The notes under the pieces were generated by a model. It ran no database searches. It had not been told where the DNA came from and worked only from the letters and a program-made list of their open reading frames with translations. A stretch of 64,000 nt of DNA from Flexithrix dorotheae DSM 6795 (lineage in GTDB: Bacteria > Bacteroidota > Bacteroidia > Cytophagales > Flammeovirgaceae), in contig NZ_KB903431.1 of the NCBI RefSeq assembly GCF_000379765.1, forward strand, positions 697,788 through 761,787, written 5' to 3'. The stretch's first letter is position 1. Each line of letters begins with the position of its first letter. The translations under genes were made by a program, and so were the position numbers. This document shows positions 44,901 to 53,636 of the stretch, one piece after another.

Positions 44901-45243
44901 TGAAGGTACTGAGATATTTAAAAAAGGGGATAGAGGTGATTGTATGTATATCATTTATGAAGGTCAGGTGAAAATTCATATAGACAATTACCCACTCAAT
45001 ACTTTGGTTAACAGGGATTTCTTTGGGGAATTAGGCTTGCTGGATGAAAACCCCCGCTCGGCAAGCGCCATGGCTGAAAAGAACACGCTATTGCTCCGCC
45101 TTGACCAGGTTGATTTCTATGAGCTAATGGCCCAAAGACCAGAAGTAGCCAAAGGGATTTTACAGGTGCTATGTAACAGGATCAGAGCTCAGGATGCCAT
45201 GATAACCGATTTACAAAAAAACAGAAAACTGGAAAGAATTTAA
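41911..45243 (+). CDS. NTT-like transporter fused to HEAT repeats and a cyclic-nucleotide-binding domain
   Basis: A 1,110-residue membrane protein. The N-terminal about 430 residues have about 12 hydrophobic segments resembling the nucleotide transporter/ATP-ADP antiporter (MFS) fold, starting FHQFFIGAGLALFFLASNA. Residues about 440-930 are helical HEAT-type repeats (EEVQIHVIEKIKALKLE, PIQRAAILSLLQFG). Residues about 975-1090 form a cNMP-binding domain: KKGDRGDCMYIIYEGQ, then FGELGLLDENPRSASAMA, a phosphate-binding cassette with its Arg. Ligand control of transport is inference; the transported substrate is unknown. The gene is monocistronic. Confidence 0.85.
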   Translation: MNSVFIKAFKIKKENGWFINSLFFHQFFIGAGLALFFLASNALFLSEVSAENLPFVYLFTAIIYIVTGRLYNILIQVVKKEKLFQIVILGMFLLIFFMYFGTISIHKVWYLFFLMVMYRIVYLMFHLESFGLSSLLFDLKHSSSLLGWTASGDLPGRFIGYLSITSLLIVFDLPTIILVSACFILISFFFLNRILKKPEFSTTESTPTMEKVQLEPEINVFKFYFGDKYLRILSLLSAVIALTAILIDFSFINDLQLKIRTSKGIAEYLGYFFSIICLATFIIKFVFSKKVVGKIGIRTALYVLPVMLTIVSVLIFYFNGLAEREGGHSLLHFGALALIFMVFKYSLNEPVFISLFEPLIKLYRLPNFIILKTVIEPVGILMAALLLIFTQFNASLNFYELQYFLLASIGIWLLILIINHQNFIKIFESALEVRSLEGPELAIKDKDILQILESKLEANHSEAVIYSIELLHRFDPSHIDGRLTLLLSHPSEEVQIHVIEKIKALKLETQLDNVLDIIRKNGDVSPKVKAAAIKTFSILKKEAIEEINLYLEDSEPPIQRAAILSLLQFGTEDQQIKAKEKLSNLISSFTPEDQILSLEIIEELNDCEYCDVVLGFLENKNERVVRKAVLVCGKLHDSIFIPFLISMIKGSGYYNEAIISLVQYKENALPLIKEEFGMYKHTKERFMLRLCKVCGQIGGDKASEILWWVVKFPWLDLKIEALNALKIAGFEAKLKEDYYQVTDQLEKLFRQIFWLHNAIMLLNKKRGFGLLLDALQKELEEEKKKIKTLLSFLFVSRPDEYKEILHLLGSIEKEDRLKVIETLSQMLPASTVEKLIVVLNGNTKQIRKTRLSRYYSDQLLDEITVVFIILQGEERESKFSRWTQATALYSLAGSFYPSLLKAFIPYLESNDLLFSQAAGHTIIEFCKDRFFKIGEFLEDVVEDSMQMKKLIKKMENQQSKLLEIEKVIILKSTSIFSETPENVLIDIATIITEERVSEGTEIFKKGDRGDCMYIIYEGQVKIHIDNYPLNTLVNRDFFGELGLLDENPRSASAMAEKNTLLLRLDQVDFYELMAQRPEVAKGILQVLCNRIRAQDAMITDLQKNRKLERI

Positions 45244-45272
45244 CTCACGATTCTTTGCTTTACGGTCATGGT

Positions 45273-45821
45273 TTAAGAATAAGAAGTAATACCGTTTGAC
45301 TTATCATCTATGGTTTTGAGATTGTTTTTATTTTGATAATCCAAAAGGCCTGGCTCTCCCTTTTGGGTTGCCCAGTTTTCCAATTCTCTTCTTTCATCGT
45401 TGTAATCAAAGAATGGCACTGCCATGCCACAACTATTCTGAACACTTTCGATTTTCAATTTGATAATTTGTCTTACCCCATCAATAGGATTAAATTTTGA
45501 AAAATAGTCTTCCCATTCAGCATCCTTTTTAAGGATGACTTCCCCTTTTCCATACATTCTCAGAATATTGGGTTTTCCCTCAAAAGCGCACATCATTATG
45601 GTTAACCGCTTGTTTTCCAGAATATGGCTGGCCGATTCATTGCCACTGCCTGTAAGATCAAGGTAAGCCACTTCATTTTCGTTTATTACCCTAAAGCTGT
45701 TCATTCCTTTTGGAGAAACATTTATTCTTCCTTCAAATGGTGCAGTGGCGGTAAAAAATATGTGTTGGCTGGCAATAAAATCAATGTCTTTTTTTGTCAG
45801 AGTATTTGAAAATTTTCCCAT
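45273..45821 (-). CDS. Pyridoxamine 5'-phosphate oxidase family protein
   Basis: A 182-residue flavin-reductase-like split-barrel protein. The N-terminus reads IDFIASQHIFFTATAPFEGR, then VSPKGMNSFRVINE, ASHILENKRLTIMMCAFEG and LRMYGKGEVI, as in the PNPOx-like family (PF01243). It is related to putative FMN-binding oxidoreductases; PdxH itself is not indicated because its conserved PLP residues are not recognised. Role unknown. It is convergent with the NTT/HEAT gene, with 29 bases between the stops. Confidence 0.85.
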   Translation of the reverse strand: MGKFSNTLTKKDIDFIASQHIFFTATAPFEGRINVSPKGMNSFRVINENEVAYLDLTGSGNESASHILENKRLTIMMCAFEGKPNILRMYGKGEVILKKDAEWEDYFSKFNPIDGVRQIIKLKIESVQNSCGMAVPFFDYNDERRELENWATQKGEPGLLDYQNKNNLKTIDDKSNGITSYS

Positions 45822-45901
45822 TAGGATTATTAATTTAAGTCAGTAAAAAAACAACTCTCTTCACCTGGTTAATGGTTAAGAGTATATTGGGTTTTATAGA
45901 A

Positions 45902-48337
45902 TTAATCCTGTCGAATTGCATCCACTGGATTTGCTAAAGAGGCTTTCAGGGATTCATACCCAACTGTAACAATAGTTAAAATAAATACAAATAAAATGGC
46001 CAATCCAAAAATCAACCAATCCAAACCTACATTGTAAGCAAAGTTTTGCATCCAGTTACTCATTAAGAAATAGGAGGATGGAATAGCAATCAGTGCTGAA
46101 ATAAATATTAAAAAACTAAAAGTACTGAATAATAATAGAAGCATTTGAAAAACAGTGGCCCCCATTACTTTTCTTATCCCTATTTCTTTTGTCCTTCTTT
46201 CAGCAAGGTAGCTTGCTAAGCCAAATAAGCCAAGACAACCAATGGAAATCGCCAGGATTGCAAAGTTCTTGGACAAATTTGCCATGCGTCTTTCTGTCTG
46301 ATACATTTTCCCAAACTCCTCACTTAAAAACCAATGATCGAAACCAATTCCCGGAAGTACATTTTTCCAGGTTGCTTCAATAAATTCCAATTTTTCCTGA
46401 AATTTTCCTTTAGGCAATTTTACATAAACAATTTTATCCATTGGGTGCGGCCTGGCACTAATCACTAAAGGCCCGATATTCTGATGGATACTTCGGTATG
46501 GAAAATCTTTGACTACACCAATTACACTTCCTGTAAGCTGCCCTTTTTTGGTTTTTACTGTGGTATTCAGAATTTCCTCCGTACTGATTCCTAAATGTTT
46601 AACAGCGACTTCATTCAGGATAAAAGCATTAGAATCTGTTTCAATATCTTTTGAAAAATCACGTCCATTTACAAATTCAAGGTTGTAAGTCTTTGGAAAG
46701 TCAAAATCTACACTTAGCTGGCTCCAGTGGACTTCTTCCTCTTTAATTTCTGGAAACTGAAAATTTGAATGGATTCCGCCAAAATAGTTTTGCCTGGGTA
46801 AATGGTTTCCAATGGTTACATGCTCAAGACTGGCATCTTGTAATAATTGATTTTTTAACGACTCATACTTTTCTGCCGGGGCTGTACCTCCATATCGAAT
46901 AGAAACAATTTGTTCCCCATTTTCATTGAGTTTTGAATTTTGGATAAAGCTCATTTGTTTCATGATCAATCCGGTACAAATTATTAGAATAAGAGTAATG
47001 GAAAACTGAACAATAACTAATCCTTTTCGAAACATCTCTGCAGGTTTCCCCGCCACAAACTTTGATTTTAAAACCTCTACCGGCTTAAAGGATGATAAAT
47101 AAATGGCTGGGTAACTTCCTGAAACAATAGCCACAAATAGAATTATTCCTATGAGAGAATAAATTATGAGGGGATTGAAAAGAGATGTGAAGGAGAAACT
47201 CTTTTCAGCCATTTCATTGAAATGTGGCATAAATACCAGCACCAGAAAAAGGCTCAAAATCAGGGCAAAAATGGTAGTGATCAATGATTCATTAAAAAAT
47301 TGAAGCATTAACTGGTTTTTTGTACTTCCAAATGCCTTTCTTAGTCCCACTTCCTTAGCTCTTTTTGCCGATCTGGCAGTGGCTAAATTCATATAATTGA
47401 TACAGGCAATTATTAAAATGAGCAGGGCAATTGTTCCGAAAATAAGTACATAATCAAAATCCCCTGATCCTTCCAGGGACCACATAATTTCATTGTCGAA
47501 ATGAATATCAGTTAATTTTCGAAAAATAAGTGAAACATTTGCAGATTCTTCATTTAAATTAGATTGTAAAATTTGGTTGAAGGTCGCTTTCACCTGATTG
47601 ATTGGGGTGCCTTCTTTTAAGACAAAATAAGCCTCAAGATATCCATCATTCCAGTTTGTTTCAAAATAATTGTCATAATCTTCACCAAGGATTGGTCTTA
47701 AAGATTCCAGATTAACCAGGTATTTCGGTTTAATATGAGAATTGGATGGATAATCATCCATAATCCCGGTTATTTTCACACTAAGGGGTTGTCCATCAGT
47801 GATCCTTGGATGTTTTAAATTAATCATTTTTCCTATAGGGTTTTCATCCCCAAATAGTTTTTGAGCTTCTGTTTTGTTTATTACCACTGAATTGGGATGT
47901 TCAAATACAAATTCGGAGTTACCCCTCAAAATTGGAAAGTGTAAAACTTTTGGGAAAGTTTTGTCTGTCCAGAATAATTCCTCTGTGAGTATAATTTTTT
48001 CTTTTTCGCTATTTTCGATTGAAACTGGGTAGCCTACCCAAAGTGTTCTGGCAAATTCCAATACTTCTGGAATCTGATTTTTCATTTCTTTTGGCCACAC
48101 TCCGGGCACTCCGGGACTGTCATATTCATCTCCGTCCTCGGTTTTCAGGTGATAACCCATTCGGTAAGTATCCTGCGAAAAAGGATGAATTGAGTCATAA
48201 CTAAGTTCATCAATTACATAAAGAAATATAAAGATGGAACTTGCCAAACCAATAGCCAGCCCACAAATATTGATTAGCGCAAACCCCTTTTGTTTTGAAA
48301 AGGTTCTTAACGCTATAGTAATGTAATTTTTAATCAT
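45902..48337 (-). CDS. FtsX-like ABC transporter permease (MacB type)
   Basis: An 811-residue permease from ATG 48337 (upstream start codons in the same frame give an unlikely extension). The start IKNYITIALRTFSKQKGFALINICGLAIG is typical of Bacteroidota FtsX-like permeases. It has an N-terminal periplasmic MacB-PCD domain (about 70-250), two FtsX domains with about eight membrane segments (RSAKRAKEVGLRKAFGSTKNQL, ERRTKEIGIRKVMGATVFQML) and a C-terminal ending AIRQD. No ATPase gene is near, so it probably pairs with one elsewhere. Likely substrates include peptides or lipoproteins. Confidence 0.88.
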   Translation of the reverse strand: MIKNYITIALRTFSKQKGFALINICGLAIGLASSIFIFLYVIDELSYDSIHPFSQDTYRMGYHLKTEDGDEYDSPGVPGVWPKEMKNQIPEVLEFARTLWVGYPVSIENSEKEKIILTEELFWTDKTFPKVLHFPILRGNSEFVFEHPNSVVINKTEAQKLFGDENPIGKMINLKHPRITDGQPLSVKITGIMDDYPSNSHIKPKYLVNLESLRPILGEDYDNYFETNWNDGYLEAYFVLKEGTPINQVKATFNQILQSNLNEESANVSLIFRKLTDIHFDNEIMWSLEGSGDFDYVLIFGTIALLILIIACINYMNLATARSAKRAKEVGLRKAFGSTKNQLMLQFFNESLITTIFALILSLFLVLVFMPHFNEMAEKSFSFTSLFNPLIIYSLIGIILFVAIVSGSYPAIYLSSFKPVEVLKSKFVAGKPAEMFRKGLVIVQFSITLILIICTGLIMKQMSFIQNSKLNENGEQIVSIRYGGTAPAEKYESLKNQLLQDASLEHVTIGNHLPRQNYFGGIHSNFQFPEIKEEEVHWSQLSVDFDFPKTYNLEFVNGRDFSKDIETDSNAFILNEVAVKHLGISTEEILNTTVKTKKGQLTGSVIGVVKDFPYRSIHQNIGPLVISARPHPMDKIVYVKLPKGKFQEKLEFIEATWKNVLPGIGFDHWFLSEEFGKMYQTERRMANLSKNFAILAISIGCLGLFGLASYLAERRTKEIGIRKVMGATVFQMLLLLFSTFSFLIFISALIAIPSSYFLMSNWMQNFAYNVGLDWLIFGLAILFVFILTIVTVGYESLKASLANPVDAIRQD

Positions 48338-48927
48338 GACATCTGATATTAAGTAGTAATTCCAAATTAATTGTGTATTATTTTGCCATAAAAGACTGCT
48401 AGAGAAATTACTGTTTCTCAGAAATAATAGCACGGGTGCTTATTTTGGACTTAAGGAAGCTGTCTAAACTAAGACTTTTCGACTACGATGCACAGGTTTT
48501 GTACAAAGATTTTCCGGTTTTCCCTTAAATACACTCCATTATTCACCTAAAAAAATGAACTACCAAAATCTAATTATTTCCGGCTTGAAAACCGGAATTT
48601 CGATAAATTCAAAAAATAAAATTAATAAGAAAGTGTAAACTTAAATTTTATTTTAAGACACGCCAACCGGATAAGTAGCAGGTAAAGACAAAAAAATGTT
48701 AGTGCCTCATGGTCAAATTGGATTATTCGGAGTTTTAGAGAATTTTTTCTTCCCCGTAGAGTTAAAAAATAAAGAAGGATGGAATAGACTGTGACTTTAC
48801 CAAAGTATTGACGAATACTTTTACAATATACCTTCTAAACTTGCTATATTGAAACTATCTTTTGAAGTCATTTCTATTAGTTTTTAGCAATATTCTATAA
48901 CTATAGTTTAAAATACCCACTAAAAAA
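48338..48927. other. Long AT-rich intergenic region, 590 bases
   Basis: It lies between the divergent ABC permease and P-loop/TPR genes. A small hairpin (TTCCGG...CCGGAA, about 48579-48598) is present. A 32-codon reading frame at 48696-48794 has no support. I see no RNA gene or repeat. Confidence 0.4.
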
Positions 48928-50784
48928 ATGCCCATAGATTTTCTAAAACAATACTTATCGCGAGAGGATTGGGAAGAATTAGAATTATTTAAAATCAGAA
49001 CTGAGCGTGAGCAAAATTTGCCTATTCACCAATTTTATGGCAGTCATTATTTAAATAATATTCCTCCCAAACAAAAATTTTTGTTTTTAGGAAGAAAGGA
49101 AGAAGTAAACCAGGCCCTTAGTCGGTTGGTGAATAAAACACCCATTCAGTTTTATGGAAAGCCGGGCTGTGGAAAAACTGCTTTGTCCAATAAAATTTAC
49201 GAATTATTAAAAGAACTCAATTCTGATATTCATCCCTTTGTTTTTAATGAAAGTACGGTTTCCTTTCAATGTATTCAAAGGACACTTGAAGCATTTTTGT
49301 TGGAAAGAAAGGAGAATTATGATGTGCTTGAAAAGCTAAAAACCTTTAAAAAGGGAAAGGAAAAGGTTAAATTTCTATTGGAAGAAATAAAAAAAGATAC
49401 AGAACCTGTTATCTTTTTTGAAAATATAGATTTTCTGTTTGCTGGGAAGGGGCAATCTGTTCATCCTCAATATGTTGATGTTTTTGATTGCATAAATTTA
49501 TTTATGGAAAGCAATCTTTTTGTAATAATAAATGGGCAACGAAAAATTGAAAAACATTTTGAAAATTTACATTCAATTTCCTGTGAAGAAATTTTGTTTG
49601 TAGATTTTATAAAAATTCTTTTCACTCAGAGTTTCCCTGAGTCATTTTGGGAAATAATAGAAAAAGAAACAGAAAAACATCATTCTAACTTTCCTCTTGA
49701 GTTTCTTTTTACCAGTCTTAATAAAAATTTAAAATTGTTGAATTTGTTAAGGGTGATTGGCAACCAAACTCCAAATGACTTAACAGCCACATTAAATTCC
49801 ATACTTGGAATTGCAGACAGAGGAAAGCTGGAAAATTTAGAGAATGAAAAACACCATATTCTTGTCGAAAAAATAATCACCGGACAAATCATACAACACC
49901 TTGATCAACAAGAGAAAATACTCCTTAAGGCCATCGTCATTTTCAAAATTCCTGTCAAGGAATTAGGACTGAAATTACAAATCCAAGACAGTTCTGGATT
50001 TGAAGGGCATTCTCCTGAGGAAAGTTTACAGAAACTCCAGGAAAAGGAAATCATTAATACAAAATCGGATGTTTTTTCCGGAGATTTATATTATGAGGTG
50101 GACAGTTTTATCAAAAAAGAATTGAATTTTATGGATCTTTCCAGTGATCTGTTTGAAAATTCTTTAGAAAAGGCTGGCAAGTATTTATTGTCTGATGCTG
50201 AAAACCTGATTTTCGGAATTGCTAATTTAAAAGAAGCTTTTGAAGTATATTATAAGTTAAAAGATAAGCCCAGACTAAGCTTAATTTCCATGCATCTGAT
50301 AGGTTATCATTTTAAATTGGGATATTTTGCTACCGCATATTATTATGGCATCAAAACTTTTCAATTATTTGGAGAAGATACAGATAAGGAAGTTTTATTT
50401 TTATTAGGAAGGATTTTTAAGATTTTTAAAAAAGCTGAAGATGCTAATTTTTTTCTTGAAAAAGCTTTGACCAAATTTAGAAAGGCTGGTTTAAAACCAC
50501 AAGAAGGAAAAGTGTTGCAACACCTTTCTATGCTGGCCAGTTTAAAGAAAAATATTCCCAAGTATCTGGAATATGCACTTGCTGCTTATAAGATTGCCCT
50601 TGATTTAAAAGATGTAAAAAGTACTTATCAAATAGGGAAAATTCTCGGACGGTTTTTATATACTACCGGAGAAAAAAATGGAGGTATAAAAATATTGAAA
50701 CAAAGTTACCAGATTGGTATTCAAAGAGGATTTGTGGATGTGGGAGAAGTGGAAATGTTTTTGCGAGAAAAAGGAGAAATGTAA
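48928..50784 (+). CDS. P-loop NTPase with C-terminal TPR-like repeats (STAND-like)
   Basis: A 618-residue soluble protein without signal peptide. Walker A is GKPGCGKT (77-84) and a Walker B-like strand is PVIFFENIDF (160-169), where ENID replaces the usual DD/DE. FVIINGQRKIEK resembles a sensor-1 strand. Residues about 430-610 are helical repeats (TPR type) with YFATAYYYGIKTFQLFG and YLEYALAAYKIALDLKD. This NTPase-plus-repeat plan is like STAND proteins, but no effector domain (TIR, nuclease, transmembrane) is visible. It is flanked by 590- and 479-base spacers and has no partner. Role unknown. Confidence 0.75.
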   Translation: MPIDFLKQYLSREDWEELELFKIRTEREQNLPIHQFYGSHYLNNIPPKQKFLFLGRKEEVNQALSRLVNKTPIQFYGKPGCGKTALSNKIYELLKELNSDIHPFVFNESTVSFQCIQRTLEAFLLERKENYDVLEKLKTFKKGKEKVKFLLEEIKKDTEPVIFFENIDFLFAGKGQSVHPQYVDVFDCINLFMESNLFVIINGQRKIEKHFENLHSISCEEILFVDFIKILFTQSFPESFWEIIEKETEKHHSNFPLEFLFTSLNKNLKLLNLLRVIGNQTPNDLTATLNSILGIADRGKLENLENEKHHILVEKIITGQIIQHLDQQEKILLKAIVIFKIPVKELGLKLQIQDSSGFEGHSPEESLQKLQEKEIINTKSDVFSGDLYYEVDSFIKKELNFMDLSSDLFENSLEKAGKYLLSDAENLIFGIANLKEAFEVYYKLKDKPRLSLISMHLIGYHFKLGYFATAYYYGIKTFQLFGEDTDKEVLFLLGRIFKIFKKAEDANFFLEKALTKFRKAGLKPQEGKVLQHLSMLASLKKNIPKYLEYALAAYKIALDLKDVKSTYQIGKILGRFLYTTGEKNGGIKILKQSYQIGIQRGFVDVGEVEMFLREKGEM

Positions 50785-51263
50785 TTTACATAAAAATCTG
50801 AAAATCAATATCTTATTTGGAATAAATAAAATCCTTGTTTAATAAATCTAATTGCTTTAAAAGCTATCTTTATTTCCTATTCAAACAAGTATTCAGTGCT
50901 TGTTCACCTTAAAAAACCTTTAAGTTTTACTGATTAAAACCTATCCTCTTATTAAGTTGTAAAAGGCTTATGTGCTTTTACAATTTCCTGACTTGCCCGA
51001 GTTTTTCCTATAAAATATTCTTTGCATTTTATTTAGTAATTTTTTTAATAGCTAAACAATTTTGGTTAAAATTGGGCTTAGGAAATTACAATAAGCAAAG
51101 TACCTGTTTCCCATTTTAAAATTAATGTGACTTTCCTGGTTTGTGGCGTACCAAACATCAGAGTTGTTTGATTTGAAGAAAACAACAAGGTTCCATCACT
51201 GGATTGAGAGGGAAATTTTCTTTCTCATATTCCAAGGTTTAATAATTTGAAGTTTTTATAATA
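50785..51263. other. Long AT-rich intergenic region, 479 bases
   Basis: No ORF or RNA gene is recognised. A hairpin TTGTAAAAG...CTTTTACAA (about 50957-50983) followed by TTTCC may end transcription of the P-loop gene. No clear TAnnTTTG box for the rim operon was found. Confidence 0.4.
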
Positions 51264-51701
51264 ATGAAGAAAACGGTAATAGGAAGGATTGATAAAATAA
51301 ATTTACCCGAACTTAAATTATTTGAAATTGATGCAAAAATTGATACAGGAGCTTATACAAGTGCTATTCATTGCCATCATATTTCTGTAGTAAAAATGGA
51401 TGGAAAAAATGTTTTGCATTTTAAACTATTAGACCCCTTTCATCCGGACTATAATGACAAGGATTTCTATTTTGAAAGGTTTACCACCCGAAATATAAAA
51501 AACACTTCCGGTATTCCTGAGGAAAGATTTACCATTAAAACGGTTTTGGAGATTTTTGATGAAAAGATTGAAACAGAATTTTCTTTGACAGACAGGGAAA
51601 AAATGAAGTATCCAATTTTATTAGGAAGAAGATTTCTTTCTGGAAAATTTATTGTTGATGTAGAAAAAAAAGACTTATCATTTAAGCAAAAAAAGAAATA
51701 A
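51264..51701 (+). CDS. rimB: RimB-like retropepsin-fold protease (ATP-dependent zinc protease family)
   Basis: A 145-residue protein of the retropepsin-like family annotated as ATP-dependent zinc protease. The signature is [17 protein letters not shown] (DTGA), with [17 protein letters not shown] and [20 protein letters not shown]. In gamma-proteobacteria RimB is encoded with RimK and removes glutamate tails added by RimK to ribosomal protein S6. The next gene is rimK, overlapping by one base (TAATG), supporting the call. Confidence 0.85.
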   Translation: MKKTVIGRIDKINLPELKLFEIDAKIDTGAYTSAIHCHHISVVKMDGKNVLHFKLLDPFHPDYNDKDFYFERFTTRNIKNTSGIPEERFTIKTVLEIFDEKIETEFSLTDREKMKYPILLGRRFLSGKFIVDVEKKDLSFKQKKK

Positions 51702-52609
51702 TGAAAATAGCAGTTTTGTCCCGAAATAAAAACTTATACTCAACCAGGAGATTACTGGAAGCTATAGAACAAAAAGGCCATACAGGAGTAGTAATCGATC
51801 ACCTAAAGTGCGATATTATTATGGATGAAAAAGGGCCAAATATTTTTTTTAATGGAAGTACCCTTGATGATGTAGATGCGGTAATTCCAAGGATAGGGGC
51901 CTCAGTTACATTTTACGGAACTGCCGTAGTAAGGCAGTTTGAAATGAAAAAAATTTTTAGTGCTGTTGATTCTTTGGCAATTACAAGGTCGAGGGATAAA
52001 TTAAGAAGCTTACAAATACTTTCCAGAGCGGGTGTAGGTATGCCTAAAACCGCTTTTACCAATAATTCTAAAGAAGAAAATAAGGTTATAAAGCACATTG
52101 GAAAAGCTCCAGTGGTAATTAAATTACTGGAAGGAACTCAGGGGCTGGGAGTGGTTCTTGCTGAAACTGATAAAGCAGCAAAATCAGTAGTAGAAGCTTT
52201 TGACAGCCTGAAAACAAGAATTATAATGCAGGAATTTATTGAGGAAGCCGGTGGTGCAGATATCAGAGCCTTTATTGTGGATGGTGAAGTTGTTGGGGCA
52301 ATGAAAAGACAAGGGAAGGAAGGGGAATTCAGGTCAAATTTGCATAGAGGAGGCTCAGCGAATGTAGTAAAGTTAACAAGAGCACAAAAGTCGAGTGCTT
52401 TAAAAGCGGCAAAAGCCATGGGTTTAGCCATTGCCGGTGTGGATATGATTGAATCCAAAAGAGGTCCCCTGGTTTTAGAAGTAAATTCATCACCTGGGTT
52501 GGAGGGGATTGAAACGGCCACCGGAGTTGATATTGCGGGAAAAATTGTAGAATATATTGAAAGAAATATTTCCAAAAAAAGAAAACCAAAAGATAAGGTT
52601 AAAGCCTGA
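51701..52609 (+). CDS. rimK: Ribosomal protein S6--L-glutamate ligase
   Basis: A 302-residue ATP-grasp ligase adding glutamates to the C-terminus of ribosomal protein S6. Motifs are [19 protein letters not shown] (ATP grasp), [34 protein letters not shown] and [20 protein letters not shown]. Length is normal. It is the middle gene of the rimB-rimK-M14 operon; three bases separate it from the next gene. Confidence 0.94.
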   Translation: MKIAVLSRNKNLYSTRRLLEAIEQKGHTGVVIDHLKCDIIMDEKGPNIFFNGSTLDDVDAVIPRIGASVTFYGTAVVRQFEMKKIFSAVDSLAITRSRDKLRSLQILSRAGVGMPKTAFTNNSKEENKVIKHIGKAPVVIKLLEGTQGLGVVLAETDKAAKSVVEAFDSLKTRIIMQEFIEEAGGADIRAFIVDGEVVGAMKRQGKEGEFRSNLHRGGSANVVKLTRAQKSSALKAAKAMGLAIAGVDMIESKRGPLVLEVNSSPGLEGIETATGVDIAGKIVEYIERNISKKRKPKDKVKA

Positions 52610-52612
52610 CAA

Positions 52613-53605
52613 ATGTCTAAGAAAAAAATTATTATCGGAGAAACTTTAGTTGCTCCCGGAGAGGAAGTTCAAATAAATGCTCCAATTGCGCGGCTGCCTT
52701 CTCATACTGTAATTGATATACCTGTTGTAGTTTATAATGCGATGGAAGATGGGCCTGTCCTGTTATTAATGGGAGGGCTTCATGGTGATGAGATTAATGG
52801 TATTGAGGTAGTTAGGAGAATTATTGAGAATGGATTTCATAGGGTGAAAAAGGGAGCTGTAATTTGTATTCCGATACTTAATATTTTTGGTTTTATTAAT
52901 TTTTCCAGAGAGGTTCCGGATGGTAAGGATGTAAATCGTTCATTTCCAGGAAATAAAAATGGTTCGCTGGCCAGTAGAATTGCATTTCATCTAATGAAAG
53001 AAATCATTCCTCAAATTGATTATGGAATAGACTTTCATACGGGTGGGGCTGATCGAACTAATTACCCTCAAATCAGGGCTGTCTTTAAGGATCCCAAGAA
53101 TGTAGAATTGGCAAGCGCATTTTGTGCCCCCTTTTCAATTGATTCTGTTTATAGACCTAAATCCTTGAGACAGGCGGCCGGGAAAAAAGGAAAAAAAATT
53201 CTGGTTTATGAAGGGGGAGAATCTGCCAGGTTTGACCAATATGCAATCGAGGAAGGAATTGCTGGCACAAGGAGATTAATGAAACATTTAGAAATGGTAG
53301 ATGAAGCTCCTGAGCCTAGCAAACCCAATATTATTATCAAACATTCCACCTGGGTAAGAGCAAAATTTTCAGGATTATTCCATAGTTTTTTTAAATACGG
53401 TCAAAAGGTAAAAAAGAATGAGGTGATTGGAACCGTAACCGACCCATTTGGGGAATTTAAAATTCCGCTTAAATCACCAGCTTCTGGTTATATAGTTGGG
53501 CTTAATAATAACCCAATAGTTCATCAGGGAGATGCAATTGTTCATATTGGAATTGCAAATAGCAAAAGTGTAAACGCTAAAAATAAAAAAGGAGAATCAA
53601 TTTGA
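52613..53605 (+). CDS. Succinylglutamate desuccinylase/aspartoacylase family (M14) protein
   Basis: A 330-residue zinc hydrolase of the AstE/AspA group. Zinc ligands are GGLHGDEINGIEVV (HxxE) and YGIDFHTGGADRTN (His), and EGGESARFDQYAI is the expected C-terminal Glu segment. A C-terminal sandwich domain (about 240-320) follows. Members encoded with rimK have been proposed to trim or modify Glu tails; the true substrate is unknown. The stop codon lies in a strong terminator. Confidence 0.88.
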   Translation: MSKKKIIIGETLVAPGEEVQINAPIARLPSHTVIDIPVVVYNAMEDGPVLLLMGGLHGDEINGIEVVRRIIENGFHRVKKGAVICIPILNIFGFINFSREVPDGKDVNRSFPGNKNGSLASRIAFHLMKEIIPQIDYGIDFHTGGADRTNYPQIRAVFKDPKNVELASAFCAPFSIDSVYRPKSLRQAAGKKGKKILVYEGGESARFDQYAIEEGIAGTRRLMKHLEMVDEAPEPSKPNIIIKHSTWVRAKFSGLFHSFFKYGQKVKKNEVIGTVTDPFGEFKIPLKSPASGYIVGLNNNPIVHQGDAIVHIGIANSKSVNAKNKKGESI

Positions 53606-53620
53606 TTCTCCTTTTTTATT
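53581..53620 (+). terminator. Rho-independent terminator of the rim operon
   Basis: AATAAAAAAGGAGAATCAA pairs with TTGATTCTCCTTTTTTATT around a one-base centre, ending in T6. The stop codon of the M14 gene (53603-53605) is in the stem. It is bidirectional and also serves the convergent DUF6588-like gene. Confidence 0.88.
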
Positions 53621-53636
53621 GAATAACAATTTTAAA

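Noticed and set aside
48696-48794. 32-codon ORF in the long spacer before the P-loop gene
   Set aside because: Too short, no ribosome-binding or promoter support, and no recognisable composition.
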